The notes beneath the pieces are model-generated. The model saw nothing but the letters and a program-made list of their open reading frames with translations. It was not told the origin of the DNA and made no database searches. This document shows, piece by piece, positions 1 to 11,790 of a DNA stretch of 64,000 nt (within the stretch, counting starts at the first letter, position 1; every line of letters starts with the position of its first letter). Source of the stretch: Steinernema hermaphroditum. Taxonomy: Eukaryota; Nematoda; Chromadorea; Rhabditida; Steinernematidae. A program made the position numbers and the translations under genes. The stretch covers positions 8,060,001 to 8,124,000 of the forward strand of contig CM059621.1 in assembly GCA_030435675.1 (NCBI GenBank), read 5' to 3'.

Positions 1-36
1 AACCAAGAAATACTGACCGCACAGAGTGCAACTCAC

Positions 37-879
37 GGGCCATTCATCATCGGTCGGAGTGCCCAACATACTGTATATCTTCACCAGCTGGTCGATATCA
101 GATTCTCCAGGGAAGATAGGGACCTAAGAAGGGATTGGTCAAAGCCGTCAGAAGCAGAAATCACACACCCGAAGTAAGAGTTCCCCTATAATACATCCGA
201 TAGCCCACATGTCCACGCCAGTTCCATAAGCTCGTGACCCATACAATAGTTCGGGAGCACGATACCATCTTGTGACGACCTGATGAGTGAGCGGCCTGTT
301 GGGAGATCCGAAGAAGCGAGCAAGACCGAAATCAGCAAGTTTGATTCTCCCAACGCTGTTCATCAGCAAGTTGTTTGGCTTCAAATCCTAAACACGCTAA
401 TAGCATAGGGAGCACTGGCGTCGCATACTCGATGCAGGATCCAGTGAATGTGGAGATACTCCAGACCGAAAAGCATTTGCATAACCATATTCTTGATATG
501 AGGAAGAGTCAAGATCAGCGACTGGTTCTTCACTAAATGCTCCAGATCGGTCTCCATGAAGTCGAACACCAACTGGATGTTAGTTTTGTGTCCAATGACG
601 TCGAGAAGACCGATTATGTTCTCATGCTTCAGCTCCCGCAACAGTTTGATTTCCCTGACGGCCGTTCGGTTCACCCCATCACGTGCCTCATGCCTAGAGC
701 TCAATTTGATCTGGAAAAGATCGATAACTGTGAATTACCGATCAACATAAGGATCAAACTACCTTCTTGATGGCGACGTATATTCCGGTCTCGGTGTCCT
801 TTGCTTTGTAGACGTTGGCGAACTGACCTTCTCCCAAATGCTGGATGATTTCGTATCTCTGCTTCCCCTTTGCTGGCAT
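37..879 (-). CDS. cdk-7: CDK7, CDK-activating kinase (3' part outside window)
   Basis: Cyclin-dependent kinase 7, the catalytic subunit of CAK and TFIIH, which phosphorylates CDK T-loops and the RNA polymerase II CTD. Exons on the minus strand are 879-763, 710-429, 387-169 and 123-37, giving the first ~235 residues; the next exon lies left of the window. Visible are the glycine loop [12 protein letters not shown], the VAIKK lysine, the CDK7-specific KDG..NRTA..EIKLL helix, HRDLKPNN (split by an intron), [13 protein letters not shown] and the T-loop [12 protein letters not shown] chose the start at MPAKGKQRY because an acceptor (CTTTTGCAG) lies a few bases upstream, as expected for trans-splicing. 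The DDX56 gene ends 158 bp upstream on the same strand, so the two may share an operon. Confidence 0.93.
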
Positions 880-1036
880 TTCTCGCTGCAAAAGCGCACA
901 ATCTGAGCGGTCTGAATACACCAGAAGAGGTATCACAAGTGGAAGCCACCGTAGGGAAGCGAATGCAGGATCGAATGGAACATTTTAACTCTGATAACAA
1001 CAAGTAACAACAAATCAGGATATAACAACATCAGCC

Positions 1037-2941
1037 TCAGAAGTCAAACGTTTTCAGGGGGTCTTTCGAGTTCTTCGCATTACTTCGCTTCTGTGCCTGT
1101 TTCTTCTTCCGCTGCTGGCGCATTTTACGGACTTCGGCCTTCGAACGGCGCATGGTGTCCTGTGAGTAGTCGATTCCTCTGAGGGTGGCTGGTACCATGT
1201 ATTCCGATACTCCGGCTACCGAATCAGCTGTGCGCAGGCGATGCGTGCGTTTGTCGTTCTCGAGGGCGGCACGTTCACGCGGGTTGGCGGCGAAATAAGC
1301 CCGCAGCCTTGTCGAGCGGAGGGCTTCCGCTCGGATTTCGGCGAGACGAGCTTCACGGATAGCAACGCGCGTGATCTGGCCTAAGACCTCTCGAGTGCGA
1401 AGGAAGAACGCATCGAGATCCGCCATTCGGACTTCGTACGGCATGATGACTTTGCGACCCACTGAAACGGTACTTACAGAAGATTGTGAAAATTCAGTGC
1501 GTACTTTGCGTGTTAATTTCTTCGCTAACTTCATCCAGAAGTTCTCTCTCTTCAGGAGCAGCAAAAGATAGCGCCGTTCCTTTGTTCCAACCTCGAGCTG
1601 TGCTGAAATGAATCCATTAATCTGTCCTTTGAACTAGGAGTGGTTTTACCGTCCAACGCGGTGGATGTATGCTTCAAGACTTGTGGGAAAATCGAAATTG
1701 ACGACGTTGGACACATGGTGGAAATCAATTCCACGCGAAACTCCAGCCTCCTTATCCATCTGTGCCTTCTTTTTCTTCGTCTTCTTGGCTTTCGGTTCGC
1801 CATCTTCTTCGTTGATCATGTCACCCACATCGGAAGCTATGACAAAGTTGTACCGACCCTCGTTGAACTCATGTACGATTCTGCAGCGGCAGTTCGCTGG
1901 CAGCTCAGCATTCAGAATACATGATGTGACCTTGAACGCCTGCAGGAAAAGGCTTAGTCTGCAAAGATGCAACATTGAGATCAAACCAAGAGCTGCTCAC
2001 TCACTGGTAGCAACGTTCCACATCCTTTACGAAGATGATGGTTTTTCCAACAATCAACTTCAACTTGATCATCGAGACAAGGATAGCAAATCTCTGATCG
2101 TCGTCGTTGCAGTAGATATGATACTGCGCTAGTTGATCAGTGTCCGGAAGTTGTCCTTCCTTCAGTTTTAGCGAAACCACAGGCCCAACGCAGAAGATGT
2201 TCTTCAAGTCAGTCATATCTTCTGATAGAGTCGCTGATGTTAGGATGGTTTGGTATCGACTTGGAAGGCGATTCTTGATGTTTCTGAAACACCTCTTTTA
2301 CATCTTACACTCAAAGCAGGCCTACTTCATTTCATCTTCATATCCAAGCGAAAACAGCAAATCGGCCTCGTCAAGCACAACGTGACGAACGTTTCCAAGG
2401 AGGTTCTTGTAGCTGTCAGCAGCTTGCAGCAAACGATTCGGCGTGGATACGATCATGTCGACCGATTCCGTAATTGTCGGAACATCCATGTCAGCCAGAT
2501 TTACCGCTTGTAAGAATGGGAAGAACGCGACGAGCGCCTTCAGCTGGGCGTACACTTGTGTTGTGAGCTCCTTCGTTGGGGTAACAAAGATGGCAAACGG
2601 CCCTTTCTCTGAAGTATTCTGAAAGTAACACATGCATCACGAACGAAAGTCGAGAAACTGACCGAAGACAGCTGAATGACTTTCTGCAACGTAGGGAGCA
2701 AAAAGGCGGCCGTCTTTCCTGATCCCGTTCGGGCTCTTGCCAGAATGTTCTTGCCTTCTAGCGCCAAGGGGATCATGGACTCTTGCACCTGAGTCGGTCG
2801 CTTCCATCCAAGCTCTCCAATGGCCTTCAGAAGACGTTCATCTAATTCGAAATCGGAAAACGAAGTCTCCTCCTGTTCTGCGGCAACTTCGACCGGTTCA
2901 ACTGGTTCGGCGGTGGGTTTGGCGGATTTGCGTTTTCCCAT
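1037..2941 (-). CDS. DDX56: DEAD-box RNA helicase of the DDX56/Dbp9 family
   Basis: Nucleolar ATP-dependent RNA helicase for large-subunit ribosome assembly. Six exons (2941-2663, 2618-2326, 2283-2005, 1958-1650, 1602-1505, 1461-1037) sum to 1683 nt, 560 residues, close to the usual family length of ~550. Motifs in order: Q motif region GWKRPTQVQ, Walker [25 protein letters not shown] (VLDEADLLF), SAT (LTSATLSED), ARGIDF-like SRGIDFHHV and HRVGRTAR. The C-terminal [10 protein letters not shown].. and MVPATLRGI segments are specific to DDX56. A lysine-rich acidic insert (about residues 335-360) precedes SRGIDF, as in the family. The start ATG directly follows CTTCAG, a trans-splice acceptor. 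cdk-7 lies 158 bp downstream on the same strand. Confidence 0.93.
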
Positions 2942-3756
2942 CTGAAGACAGCAACACAACGTAAACTAAAGCGAAAAGAAACTTTCGGAGAACAAGAGGA
3001 GCGCCCCAAAAGCGCCGTCAATAAAAACGAAAGTGAATTCAGAATGCACTATTGAATTATCCGCCGGGTCTCGCACAGATTTCGACGACTAACGGTTGCC
3101 TGTAATCGTTGGGACAACTGGCAGAAGATGATTCCGAAGATGTTAAAATTCACATCGTGAATTTGACGAAGCAGAAAAACACCTTTTGCAGAAAAATCCA
3201 ACAGCTTTGCTCCGAGGCTCATAAATCACACGTGACGCAATGATACGAAAGTTGCTCTTTTAGTTCTGCAGTTCTGGTAGCTTCTAAGTCCGCCGGACGC
3301 AAAACAAGTGCAAGGCACAACATAGAGAATTTAAGTACGTACGAGAATCGGACACAGAAGGAAGTCGCGGAAGCCGGTAGCTCAGGAACGTGAACCGAAG
3401 AATGCATCTGCAGTTTCATCTAATCACATGGCAACCCACCGTAATCCGCTCCAAAATACGAAAAAAAAAACTCGAAGGGCGGATATCCCGAAGAATCACG
3501 TGGGTATTCGCCGCGGTCGGACTTCTAGGACTGTGCTTTTTTGAAAGCAGTTTGTGTCCCGAAAAGAATATTTCGTTGACTGTTCGTGCAGACAGGCACG
3601 CCAGCTGGCATCTCTGACTGGGGGAGTGCTCCTGCTCTTTTGGTCCTTCTTGGGTTCTCGGCACTGTTCGTGTTGTTTTTCACGTGTTCACATAATGATG
3701 GCTCTTTGTGTGTAATAGTATATTTTCAGTCATTCTGGCGAAGCGCTGCATAGAAG
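2942..3756. promoter_or_regulatory. Divergent intergenic region DDX56 / cul-3
   Basis: About 815 bp between two genes transcribed away from each other, so it should hold both promoters. I see no coding signal. At 3723-3729 TTTTCAG lies 27 bp before the cul-3 start and is a likely spliced-leader acceptor. Confidence 0.5.
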
Positions 3757-6646
3757 ATGAAGGTTTTTCCCGTAGGTCAGCTCTATACCGTTCGCATGCA
3801 CACAATGATGTTTAGGCAGTGATGACTACTGACAACGCAAGCGAAAAGTGGAGATTGCTGGAGAAGGCGATGACTGAAATTCTGCAGCGAGTCAACTCGG
3901 GCCTCAGTTTCGAAGAACTTTACCGGAATGCTTACACAATGGTGTTGCACAAACATGGCGATGCGCTCTACCGCGGACTCCGGAACGTTGTCATCGAGCA
4001 TCTGCAGAGGGTCGTAAGTAGTAGCTCCGCCAATTGCCATGCAATGGATTGCAGGTGCGCGCTGAAGTGGTGAACTCAATGAACGGGGAGTTCTTGAGCA
4101 CACTGAACTCATTGTGGCAGGACCACACGACCGCGATGGTGATGATTCGCGACATTCTCATGTACATGGACCGCGTTTACGTGCAGCAACACAGCGTGGA
4201 TCCCGTTTACCACTTGGGACTAAAGCTATTCTGCAACGGGATTATCTACGCAGGCGGCGTCGGTGAACATCTGCGAACGATTCTCCTGTCGATGATCGCC
4301 GCCGAACGACGTGGAGAGACCATATCGCGGTAAGTGCTCCGGAGTGAATTTGTTCTCTCATCGGTCTCTGTTTAGGATGGGCATCAAGAACGCCTGCGAC
4401 ATGCTCGTAGCCCTGGGAAACGAAACGAGCAGTGTCTATGAAAAAGAGTTCGAGAAGGATTTCCTGCGAGAGTCGGCCGAGTTCTACCAGAATGAAAGCC
4501 AGCGGTTCCTCGCTGACAGCAGCGCCAGTGTCTACCTGCGGAAAGTCGAGGAATGCCTCGCGGAAGAGTCGCAGCGCGCGAAAATGTATCTCGCGGCCAA
4601 CACAGAGGCCAAGATCCTCGGTGTTCTTGATGCAGAGCTCATAGCGAAGCACATGGACACCATCATCTATATGGAAAACTCTGGAATGGTCTACATGCTT
4701 GTCAACGAGCGCATAGAGGGTAAGCACCGTATTCAGAACATGTCGGAACGACCACTACATGAACATCACAATGTATGCCCTTTACAACTTTTGTGTGTTT
4801 TAGATCTCAAAAGACTTTACACCCTTGTGAGACGAGTTGAAAACGGGACCAAGAAGATGACGGACTGCATGAGCAACTACCTGCGCGGAAAAGGAAAGAA
4901 CCTCGTCGATGCGACCTGTGGCGAGGGAAGGAAGCCCGAGAGTGAGGATGGCACTCACAATGCCCCACTTTGCAACAATCCCATCACCTTTATCCAGGTT
5001 TACTGTGCAATCCCCTTCGCTGGTCATCTCAGCGTTTTTCAGAGCATGATGGACTTGAAAGACAAGTTCGACCATTTCCTCACAGAAGCCTTTAACTCGG
5101 ACAGAAAATTCAAGAGGAAGATCCAAAGCGACTTTGAGTATTTCCTGAATTTGACACCGAAAAGTCCCGAATTTCTCTCGCTCTATATTGACGATATGTT
5201 GAAAAAGGGAATGAAGCAGGTACGCTACGAGCCTGAAGGATATTTCATGCGGGTTTTAGATGAGTGACGCACAAGCTGAAATTGTTTTGGACAAATCCAT
5301 GGTGTTGTTCCGGTTTCTACAAGAGAAAGACGTCTTCGAAAGGTGCGGTTCGCCACTAATCGGCTTTTCCATTTTTTTCTGTATACTTGCAGATATTACA
5401 AACAGCATTTGGCAAAGCGCCTCCTTTTGCAGAAAGCCATTTCGAACGACTCTGAAAAAGCAATTATATCGAAATTGAAAACGGAATGCGGAATGCAGTT
5501 CACTTCTAAGTTGGAAGGAATGTTTAAGGATATGGAAGTGTCACAAAATGTCATGAGCGATTACAAAGAGTTCCAGGAGCGGCAGGTACCTCTCGCAGTG
5601 CTATTAAACTACTCTACAAGCATATTATAGGGTGGGCCAGCGGGTGGTATTGACATGTCTGTACATGTCCTCACAAAGGTCTACTGGCCGACGCAGAACG
5701 TTCCAATATGTCAGCTTCCACCGACAGCAGCAGCGGCCTTCAGCCAATTCGAAGCTTACTACTTGAACAAACATAATGGTCGAAAGCTGTCGCTGAATCC
5801 TGGATTGGGATACGCCGACGTGAAGGCAATATTCTATGGTGTCAACTCATCGGTGAACGATGAGCAGAGTCAGCAAGAATCTGACCAAGCGGGCCCCTCC
5901 AGTCGAACAGCGGGGCGCAAGGAAGAGCACAAGATCCTGCAAGTCAGTGCGTACCAGATGGTAGTTCTCATGCGCTTCAACGATCGCACTCGCTTCACTT
6001 TCCAAGTTTGTTTACTGTATATATCTGCGACGTTCAAGTGATTCTAGGAGCTTCTCGAGGACACTCAGATCCCTGAACGAGAGCTGAAAAGGTCGCTAGC
6101 CTCCATGTCCATGGGAAAAACAAGTCAACGCGTTCTTTGCCGTAGAGGGCACGGCAAGGAGATTGGTGGGTTTTCTGGAGTCCCAATGAATCTCAATTCC
6201 CTATTTGAGATAAGGACGATGAATTCAGCGTCAATGACGGTTTCACCTCCAAACTCACTCGAATTCGCATCCAGATGGTCTCAGGTCGTGGTGATACCGA
6301 ACCTGAACGAAAGGAAACGAGAAAGAAGGTGCATAAAGAGGAAATTATGGCTGTGTGTTTTCATCGCATCCTTTCAGGTTGATAATGATCGCAAGCACGA
6401 AGTGGAGGCCGCGATCGTACGGGTCATGAAAGCCCGCAAGAAGCTTCTCCATAACCAGCTCATAACCGAGGTATTTACTGTTGTCTTACGGTGGTTCCAC
6501 GGCAGCAATTGTAGGTAACCGACCAGCTGAAGTCCCGCTTTTTGCCTGACCCCGTCCTTATCAAGAAACAGATAGAGTCGTTAATCGAGCGCGAGTATCT
6601 CGAGCGCGACCGTACCGACAACCGCAGCTACAACTATCTGGCCTAA
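3757..6646 (+). CDS. cul-3: Cullin-3, scaffold of CRL3 ubiquitin ligases
   Basis: Scaffold that binds BTB-domain substrate adaptors at its N terminus and the RING protein RBX1 at its C terminus. I reconstruct thirteen exons (3757-3771, 3816-4013, 4055-4329, 4376-4719, 4804-4997, 5043-5219, 5260-5342, 5393-5585, 5631-6005, 6048-6165, 6210-6328, 6378-6470, 6515-6646), total 2316 nt or 771 residues; human CUL3 has 768. The 15-bp first exon encodes MKVFP, matching the RAFP at the vertebrate N terminus. [32 protein letters not shown], the cullin homology core ([19 protein letters not shown]) and the neddylation helix [10 protein letters not shown] with its acceptor lysine are all present. The winged-helix end reads [15 protein letters not shown]. 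Intron 4998-5042 is 45 bp, has no stop and is in frame. Confidence 0.95.
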
Positions 6647-7074
6647 TGTGTATGTAGCTCCAAATGAATTTCTCCCTTCGTCGGCATTGACTGAGCTGGT
6701 TCGTTCTGATCAGATTTGGCCTAATGTTATAACCTTGAAAATATAAATGCTTTTTTCAGATGTTTGTACTGTTTCGGTTTTGATTAGGTGCACCTGGGCG
6801 ATCTAGGGTGTAAGTGGCCAGTGGAGTGCGGTTTGCGTAGATTCTTATTGCGGGAGAGCGATGGAGAGAGTGTGGTAACGACTTTAACGGCTCCGCATAT
6901 CTCAATTCGCCACGGTCATTTTATTGCGAAATGGTTTTACATGGCGTTCTGTTGGGCGATACCGTACACGGTCTCCAGGAGTTGGATCGATTTGTTGTGT
7001 CGGCGTTCTCTAAGCTTTGAGTGATCGCACCAGCTGAAAGTAGAGCTCCAGGAGGGAAAGACACGGAAGCCGTC
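6647..7074. other. Intergenic, convergent 3' ends of cul-3 and lin-37
   Basis: 3' UTR region between convergent genes. AATATAAA at about 6738 is a likely cul-3 polyadenylation signal. No coding signal seen. Confidence 0.4.
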
Positions 7075-7712
7075 TTACTGCTTCTTCACCGCTCTCCAGT
7101 GGGGTAGGTAGTCGTTGAGAAGCGTTTCTCGGGAGAGCACGTCAACGGGCTCGAGCGATTCCTTCTTGTGGAGCACGCTGGGGATGGGGGTTATCTCCGG
7201 AATGTCGGTTCGTGGCCGAGGAAGCGCGACGATGTCCTTTGTGGCGAGGAGATCGAGGCAGTCCTCGGTGGCGGGCGGTGGAGGCGCTGGCATCTCGGAG
7301 TCGTCGAGAAGGTCATCCTCGTCCTTCCCACGCATCCAGGTCCGACACAGCGAGTAGATCGCCTCGTTCCTCGAGGTGTCGCGCAGCGCGAAGGGTTTCC
7401 CGCGGAGCTCGAAGACGACGCGGCGCTCGCGCTTCGACTTTCGTGGCCGGCCTGGGCCGCGACGCACCTCAGACTCCTCGAACTGCTGAGACTGTCTACA
7501 AAGGCGAAGGAGACGTCTAGACGGGATCGCGAGACTCACGAGTCCGCGTTCGGGCGGCGCACGTCAGATTCGCGGATGCCGTCGAGGAGATTCACGAGGC
7601 GACTCCGGGCGAACTTCATATCGGGCGATATCGGAAGGCCGCCGTCGAAGCCACTGCTCGAGGCGAAGATTCTCCTCTCATCGTCGGGGATCACGAAGTC
7701 CTGCGAGTCCAT
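7075..7712 (-). CDS. lin-37: LIN-37, MuvB/DREAM complex subunit
   Basis: LIN37 is a subunit of the MuvB core that, with E2F/DP and a pocket protein, represses cell-cycle genes. Two exons (7712-7540 and 7495-7075) give 197 residues. The diagnostic stretch is IYSLCRTWMRGKDEDD (human LIN37 has YPICRAWMRN) after a REL..FALRDTSRNEA segment; the C terminus LLNDYLPHWRAVKKQ corresponds to the Trp-containing end of human LIN37. A basic GPGRPRKSKRER motif (about residues 70-80) looks like an AT-hook. The ATG directly follows CTTCAG, a trans-splice acceptor. The middle is proline-rich and poorly conserved, so the call rests on two short motifs and the size. The F-box gene ends 318 bp upstream on the same strand. 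Confidence 0.75.
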
Positions 7713-8029
7713 CTGAAGTGGAATAATCGTATTTCGCACCGAGGATGGCGTGTCGACACCAACAGCTGCAACACGATCGCGCCTCGAAAGTCTCGCAACG
7801 ACGACTGCATCTTTCGCATGTTCATCTAGGAAATCTCTTCATTGGGCAACACGATACGGTAGGAGAGCAAGTCTGGTTCGCGATTTTATCGCTTAAATCT
7901 CAACAAAACTAAAGAACATAACAACAAGAAAACAAACAACAAAACAGCCAACAATATACACAGCTCTGACCTACTCTGAGATCTTGTATCACTCTGAAAA
8001 GATCAATAAAATGAGTTCGAAGTGTATAC

Positions 8030-11000
8030 TCACTTGTTCCTACCTTCATCGCTCTCGATTATAACTCTTCTCTTCATTTTTGGTTTCACTACTATCACGT
8101 TGTCGTCTTCTTCCTCAGAATCGGTGATGTAAACCTCGCTCTCTTGTTCTCCTTCGGAGGTTCCAGGATCGCCCTCCTCTGCCTCATCGTCGATCATTTC
8201 GTTTCCCTGAAGCGGACCACTAGTGTTGCCAATTTCTACGTTCGCACTCACCGAAACCTCGCTCTCATCATCAATTTCTGGATTTGCGTGGAGCTCATTC
8301 ACAACGAGATCATCGTCACGGTCCTCGATTTCTTCTTCCGACGAAGTGCTGATGCGCCTCTTGGGAAGCCCCTTCTTCGCCCGCCGCCGTTCTCTACGTC
8401 GCTGCTTCTTCTCCAGCTTCCTCTCGAACTTCTCCAGCTCGTCTTCTGACTCTTTCTCGACTTCTTCTTCGTCCGACACTACGAATGAGTTCTCGCTGTC
8501 ATCGCTGTTGACCAAGTCCTTGTACTCGTGTAACGACTCTTCGAAGAGGCGGGCGTTGGAGGCATCGACCAAATTCTGCACGCTCTGGTCGTACTCCTCT
8601 CTCCGACTTTGACCATTACGGAATGCATTGAATTTCTGGAGGAAATGATCGATGTTCCTATATTCGTAGTGGCAGAGCATATCTTTGAAGGCCTTTTCGT
8701 CGACGATGGCCTCTGCACTACCTACAGAACATGGGAAGAGCCACTCTGCTCGCTGTCCACACTGTAATAAATACAATGTATGTGCACCTCTGAAATAGAC
8801 GTACCCCCGAAAAATGGTCGACGTTGATTCCGAACAGATTCTCCGGAAGGTCGCCGATTTCCACGCGCTTCACCTCCAAGTCGTCGGCCAGATCAACCAG
8901 TGCCTGCCTCCAGTTCTGTTTTACAGTGTCCTTGTACTTAGAGTGATTCAGCAGAAGCTGCTCCAAAAATGAACGGCTCAACCGAAGGCAGTTTAGGTAT
9001 TGCATGCCGTCAATACAGCTTTTGATCTTCTCGAGCAACTTGTCGGATTTTAGTGTAACCGCTGGAGACAAAATCGACATTTCTTGGAGACTGCCATGTA
9101 TCTTCGGAATTACATGGACGAGCTGCTCGAAGCACTGCACTCCTGTGACCTAAAGCAGAGCGGAGCTACTATAGAGAGGACAATCATATATCCTACCTGA
9201 ACATGTAACTTTTGCAGATTCTCGAATCTTTCCGCGTCGGAGATACGGTCGAGAAAGAATACGATATCTCGATTGTCAGGTGGGTTACCGTCGTGTACAT
9301 AATCAATGGAAATCGCTAAATCCTCAATGTTGTTTGGAACGTAGTCATGAAGTCCCGTCAACTAAAAAGACCAAAGATGTCCAGGAAATCCAAAAAAAAA
9401 ACAACAAACATGACAGTCTCCACAGCGTAGATGGATCTTCATTTTCCGGAAGTTCTCCAGAACACCCGGTTTTTGAAACTCTTCGGGTTTAAAGGAGAAC
9501 CATTTCTGCACGAACGTCGAGCCAATTCGAGGAGGAATCCGACACACAAGTCCCAATTCCTGCAGATTCGGAAACAGAATGGCTATTCCGTCAAAAATCT
9601 TGTGTAGGTGAGTCGAAACCACATTCGTGTTGTCAAATCGTATGCAGAGCTAAAGCACCGATGTGCTACGGTAACAGGAAATGTGCTTACGTTCAGTCGC
9701 TTCAAATTGAATACTGGCATGACTCTCTCCTGAGCTTTTCGCACTGCCATCGAGAATATCGAATCCAGCTTGGCTACTTCTGCAGCGTCGTAAGCAGCTG
9801 CGCAGATGTCATCGGCACATCCAAAGCTCAGTTCCTCCAGTTGGTGGCAGATTTGTTCCCTCTTCTGTAGGATGAAGAGAAACTTGTTTGGGACCCACTG
9901 TAGCCCCAGCGACGTCAACTTCGGGAACGCTTGAATCAGATAGTCCGTCTTCTCGCGATGGGGCTGCACGGGCTCAAAGCCTTCCTTTTCTTCCAGCTCG
10001 CATAGATCGTAAATGGACGAGTTCGCCCACCAGCAGCAGAAGAACTCCTTCAGATCGGACAGGTCTTCTTCGTTGTCTTCGGTGACATAAATCCCAACGA
10101 AGAGCTCCTTGAGTCCTTGAAAGAGGGCGAGTGCGCTGGCGCAGCCGACTCCCAATTCCATGACTTCCGAGCTCAGGATTTTAATGCGCAACCGAGTAAG
10201 AGCGTGAGGGGCCGGAAGCTGCTTGAGTACTTCCATTTCTGCACAGTACCACGTGAGCTCTTTTAGATTATGCGCTGCTCCAAAGGCGTCGTATAAATTA
10301 ATCGATTCAGTTTGCTGGAATAGGTAAACGATGAACCTTTGTTTCCAGATATTCCGCCTACCGCGACATGCTGCAAATCTAAGCTGACTAAAGAGTCAAA
10401 TTTTTTTTCTATGGCCTGGAAGAAACGTTTGGGTTTCAAAAGAGCCGTGGGCAGTCCGACGCATTCGAGAGAAGAGAGGCTCTTTATGATCTTCTTCAGT
10501 CGTTTTTGGAGATCTGTAGGAACAACAGTCGACTGGGAACAGGCACAAAAATTGGAGAATAACTGTAGAGATCTGAGGTCGAAGTTTCCTGCAAAGCAAA
10601 GCACCAATATAAGGTGAAAGAAGTTTCGTTTACGAAGGGATTTAATGCCATCCGTGAATTCTGTCGACTCTAAGTGAGACTCTAACGCTTTGCACAGGTA
10701 CTCCATACGCTGACGCATCAACGCATAACCGACGTAGAGGTTGTTATGGCGACAGTGAAGAATCTGCTTGACAGCAACGGGATTGAAAGGATTCTAAATT
10801 CGGTGGTCACTGTACATTCAGATGGCAAACTTACATTGAAGAAGGTTCTTTTAATATCGAGCACTCCGTCAGGAAGCAAAGTCTTCTGCTTCTCCAGAAG
10901 GGCGGCTGTCAAACATGCATGATTTACGGCCGTAAAAGCAGCCAGATCTCGGGAATCGGTTAGATAAGAGCAGATTCGCCGAAGTATTTCGACCGGAAGG

Positions 11001-11169
11001 ACGACTGAAACTCAATGATCACTGCACGATAAACCAAAAGAGCCTGATTACCTTCGCGGACTTTCGATCGTTTCGGTCGTGGACCCCCAGACAGATTCGC
11101 ATTCTGCTGATCGTACTCGTCCAACAGAACGTCCAAGTAGGTGGACGGCTTTTTCCGTTTGACGCTCAT
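8030..11169 (-). CDS. Large F-box protein with LRR-like middle and acidic tail
   Basis: Probably a substrate adaptor of an SCF ubiquitin ligase. Nine exons (11169-11052, 11004-10835, 10793-10634, 10588-10362, 10314-9691, 9649-9410, 9361-9197, 9149-8805, 8761-8030) join in frame to 926 residues. The F-box is near the N terminus (about residues 40-75): LPVEILRRICSYLTDSRDL then VNHACLTAAL. A long leucine-rich part follows, with irregular repeats such as LTSLGLQW, LEELSFG, LKRLN and LQELGLV, resembling FBXL proteins. The last ~200 residues are acidic with SDDSE, SSEEEIEDRDDD and SDEEEDD runs and basic KKQRRRERRRAKKG patches, suggesting a nuclear, CK2-phosphorylated tail. An acceptor (CACTTCAG) lies just before the ATG. 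I do not recognise a specific orthologue. Confidence 0.78.
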
Positions 11170-11790
11170 GGGCTGAAGTGGAAAAGAAAGGTATTACGAC
11201 GGAAGAAGGATACATGGCGTTCACTAATTGGGTAAACATAAGCGCGTGCGATAAAGACGGACACTACTACGCGCTGCTTATTAATTTTACGATGCATTTA
11301 GAGCCTGGTTTTTTAAGTACAGTTTTTTCAATCCTCAGAAGAACACATGACAAATAATAGGTCCCTGCAGTTAAAAATTCACGAAGCGAATGCAAGAAAA
11401 ATTAAACTGATCCAACAGATTCACAAGCATATCTGTTCATCAACGTTGAACACAGCCTGAGCTTGGATTTTTTTGCGTATTGCAGAAGGACGCAAAGATT
11501 AGTGCTCCAAAACCGAACGATGCTTTCCGATCAAGTAAATTATCCCTTACTTTCGTCAACGCTTCTTACAATCGCGTCACAAAATTTTCCACAGAAAAGA
11601 GTAGTCAGCTGGGCAGGGAGAACCCTCGAAAAATCGAATTTCGCGCTTGGCTGTCGGCAGTGGAAACAAAAAGTCGCCTTTCTCCAGCGAGAATTCTCGA
11701 CACGAGCAGCCTGCGTTCGCGCATGCTCTGCCTTTCGCACCTCTGGCGTCTCGTAGACGCCGTCGCCGTCTCGGTTCAGAAGTCTTCGTG
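11170..11790. promoter_or_regulatory. Divergent intergenic region F-box gene / mboa-7
   Basis: About 620 bp between divergently transcribed genes. It is AT-rich near 11290-11420 and GC-richer towards mboa-7. It contains overlapping short ORFs in several frames but no convincing exon. Confidence 0.4.
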
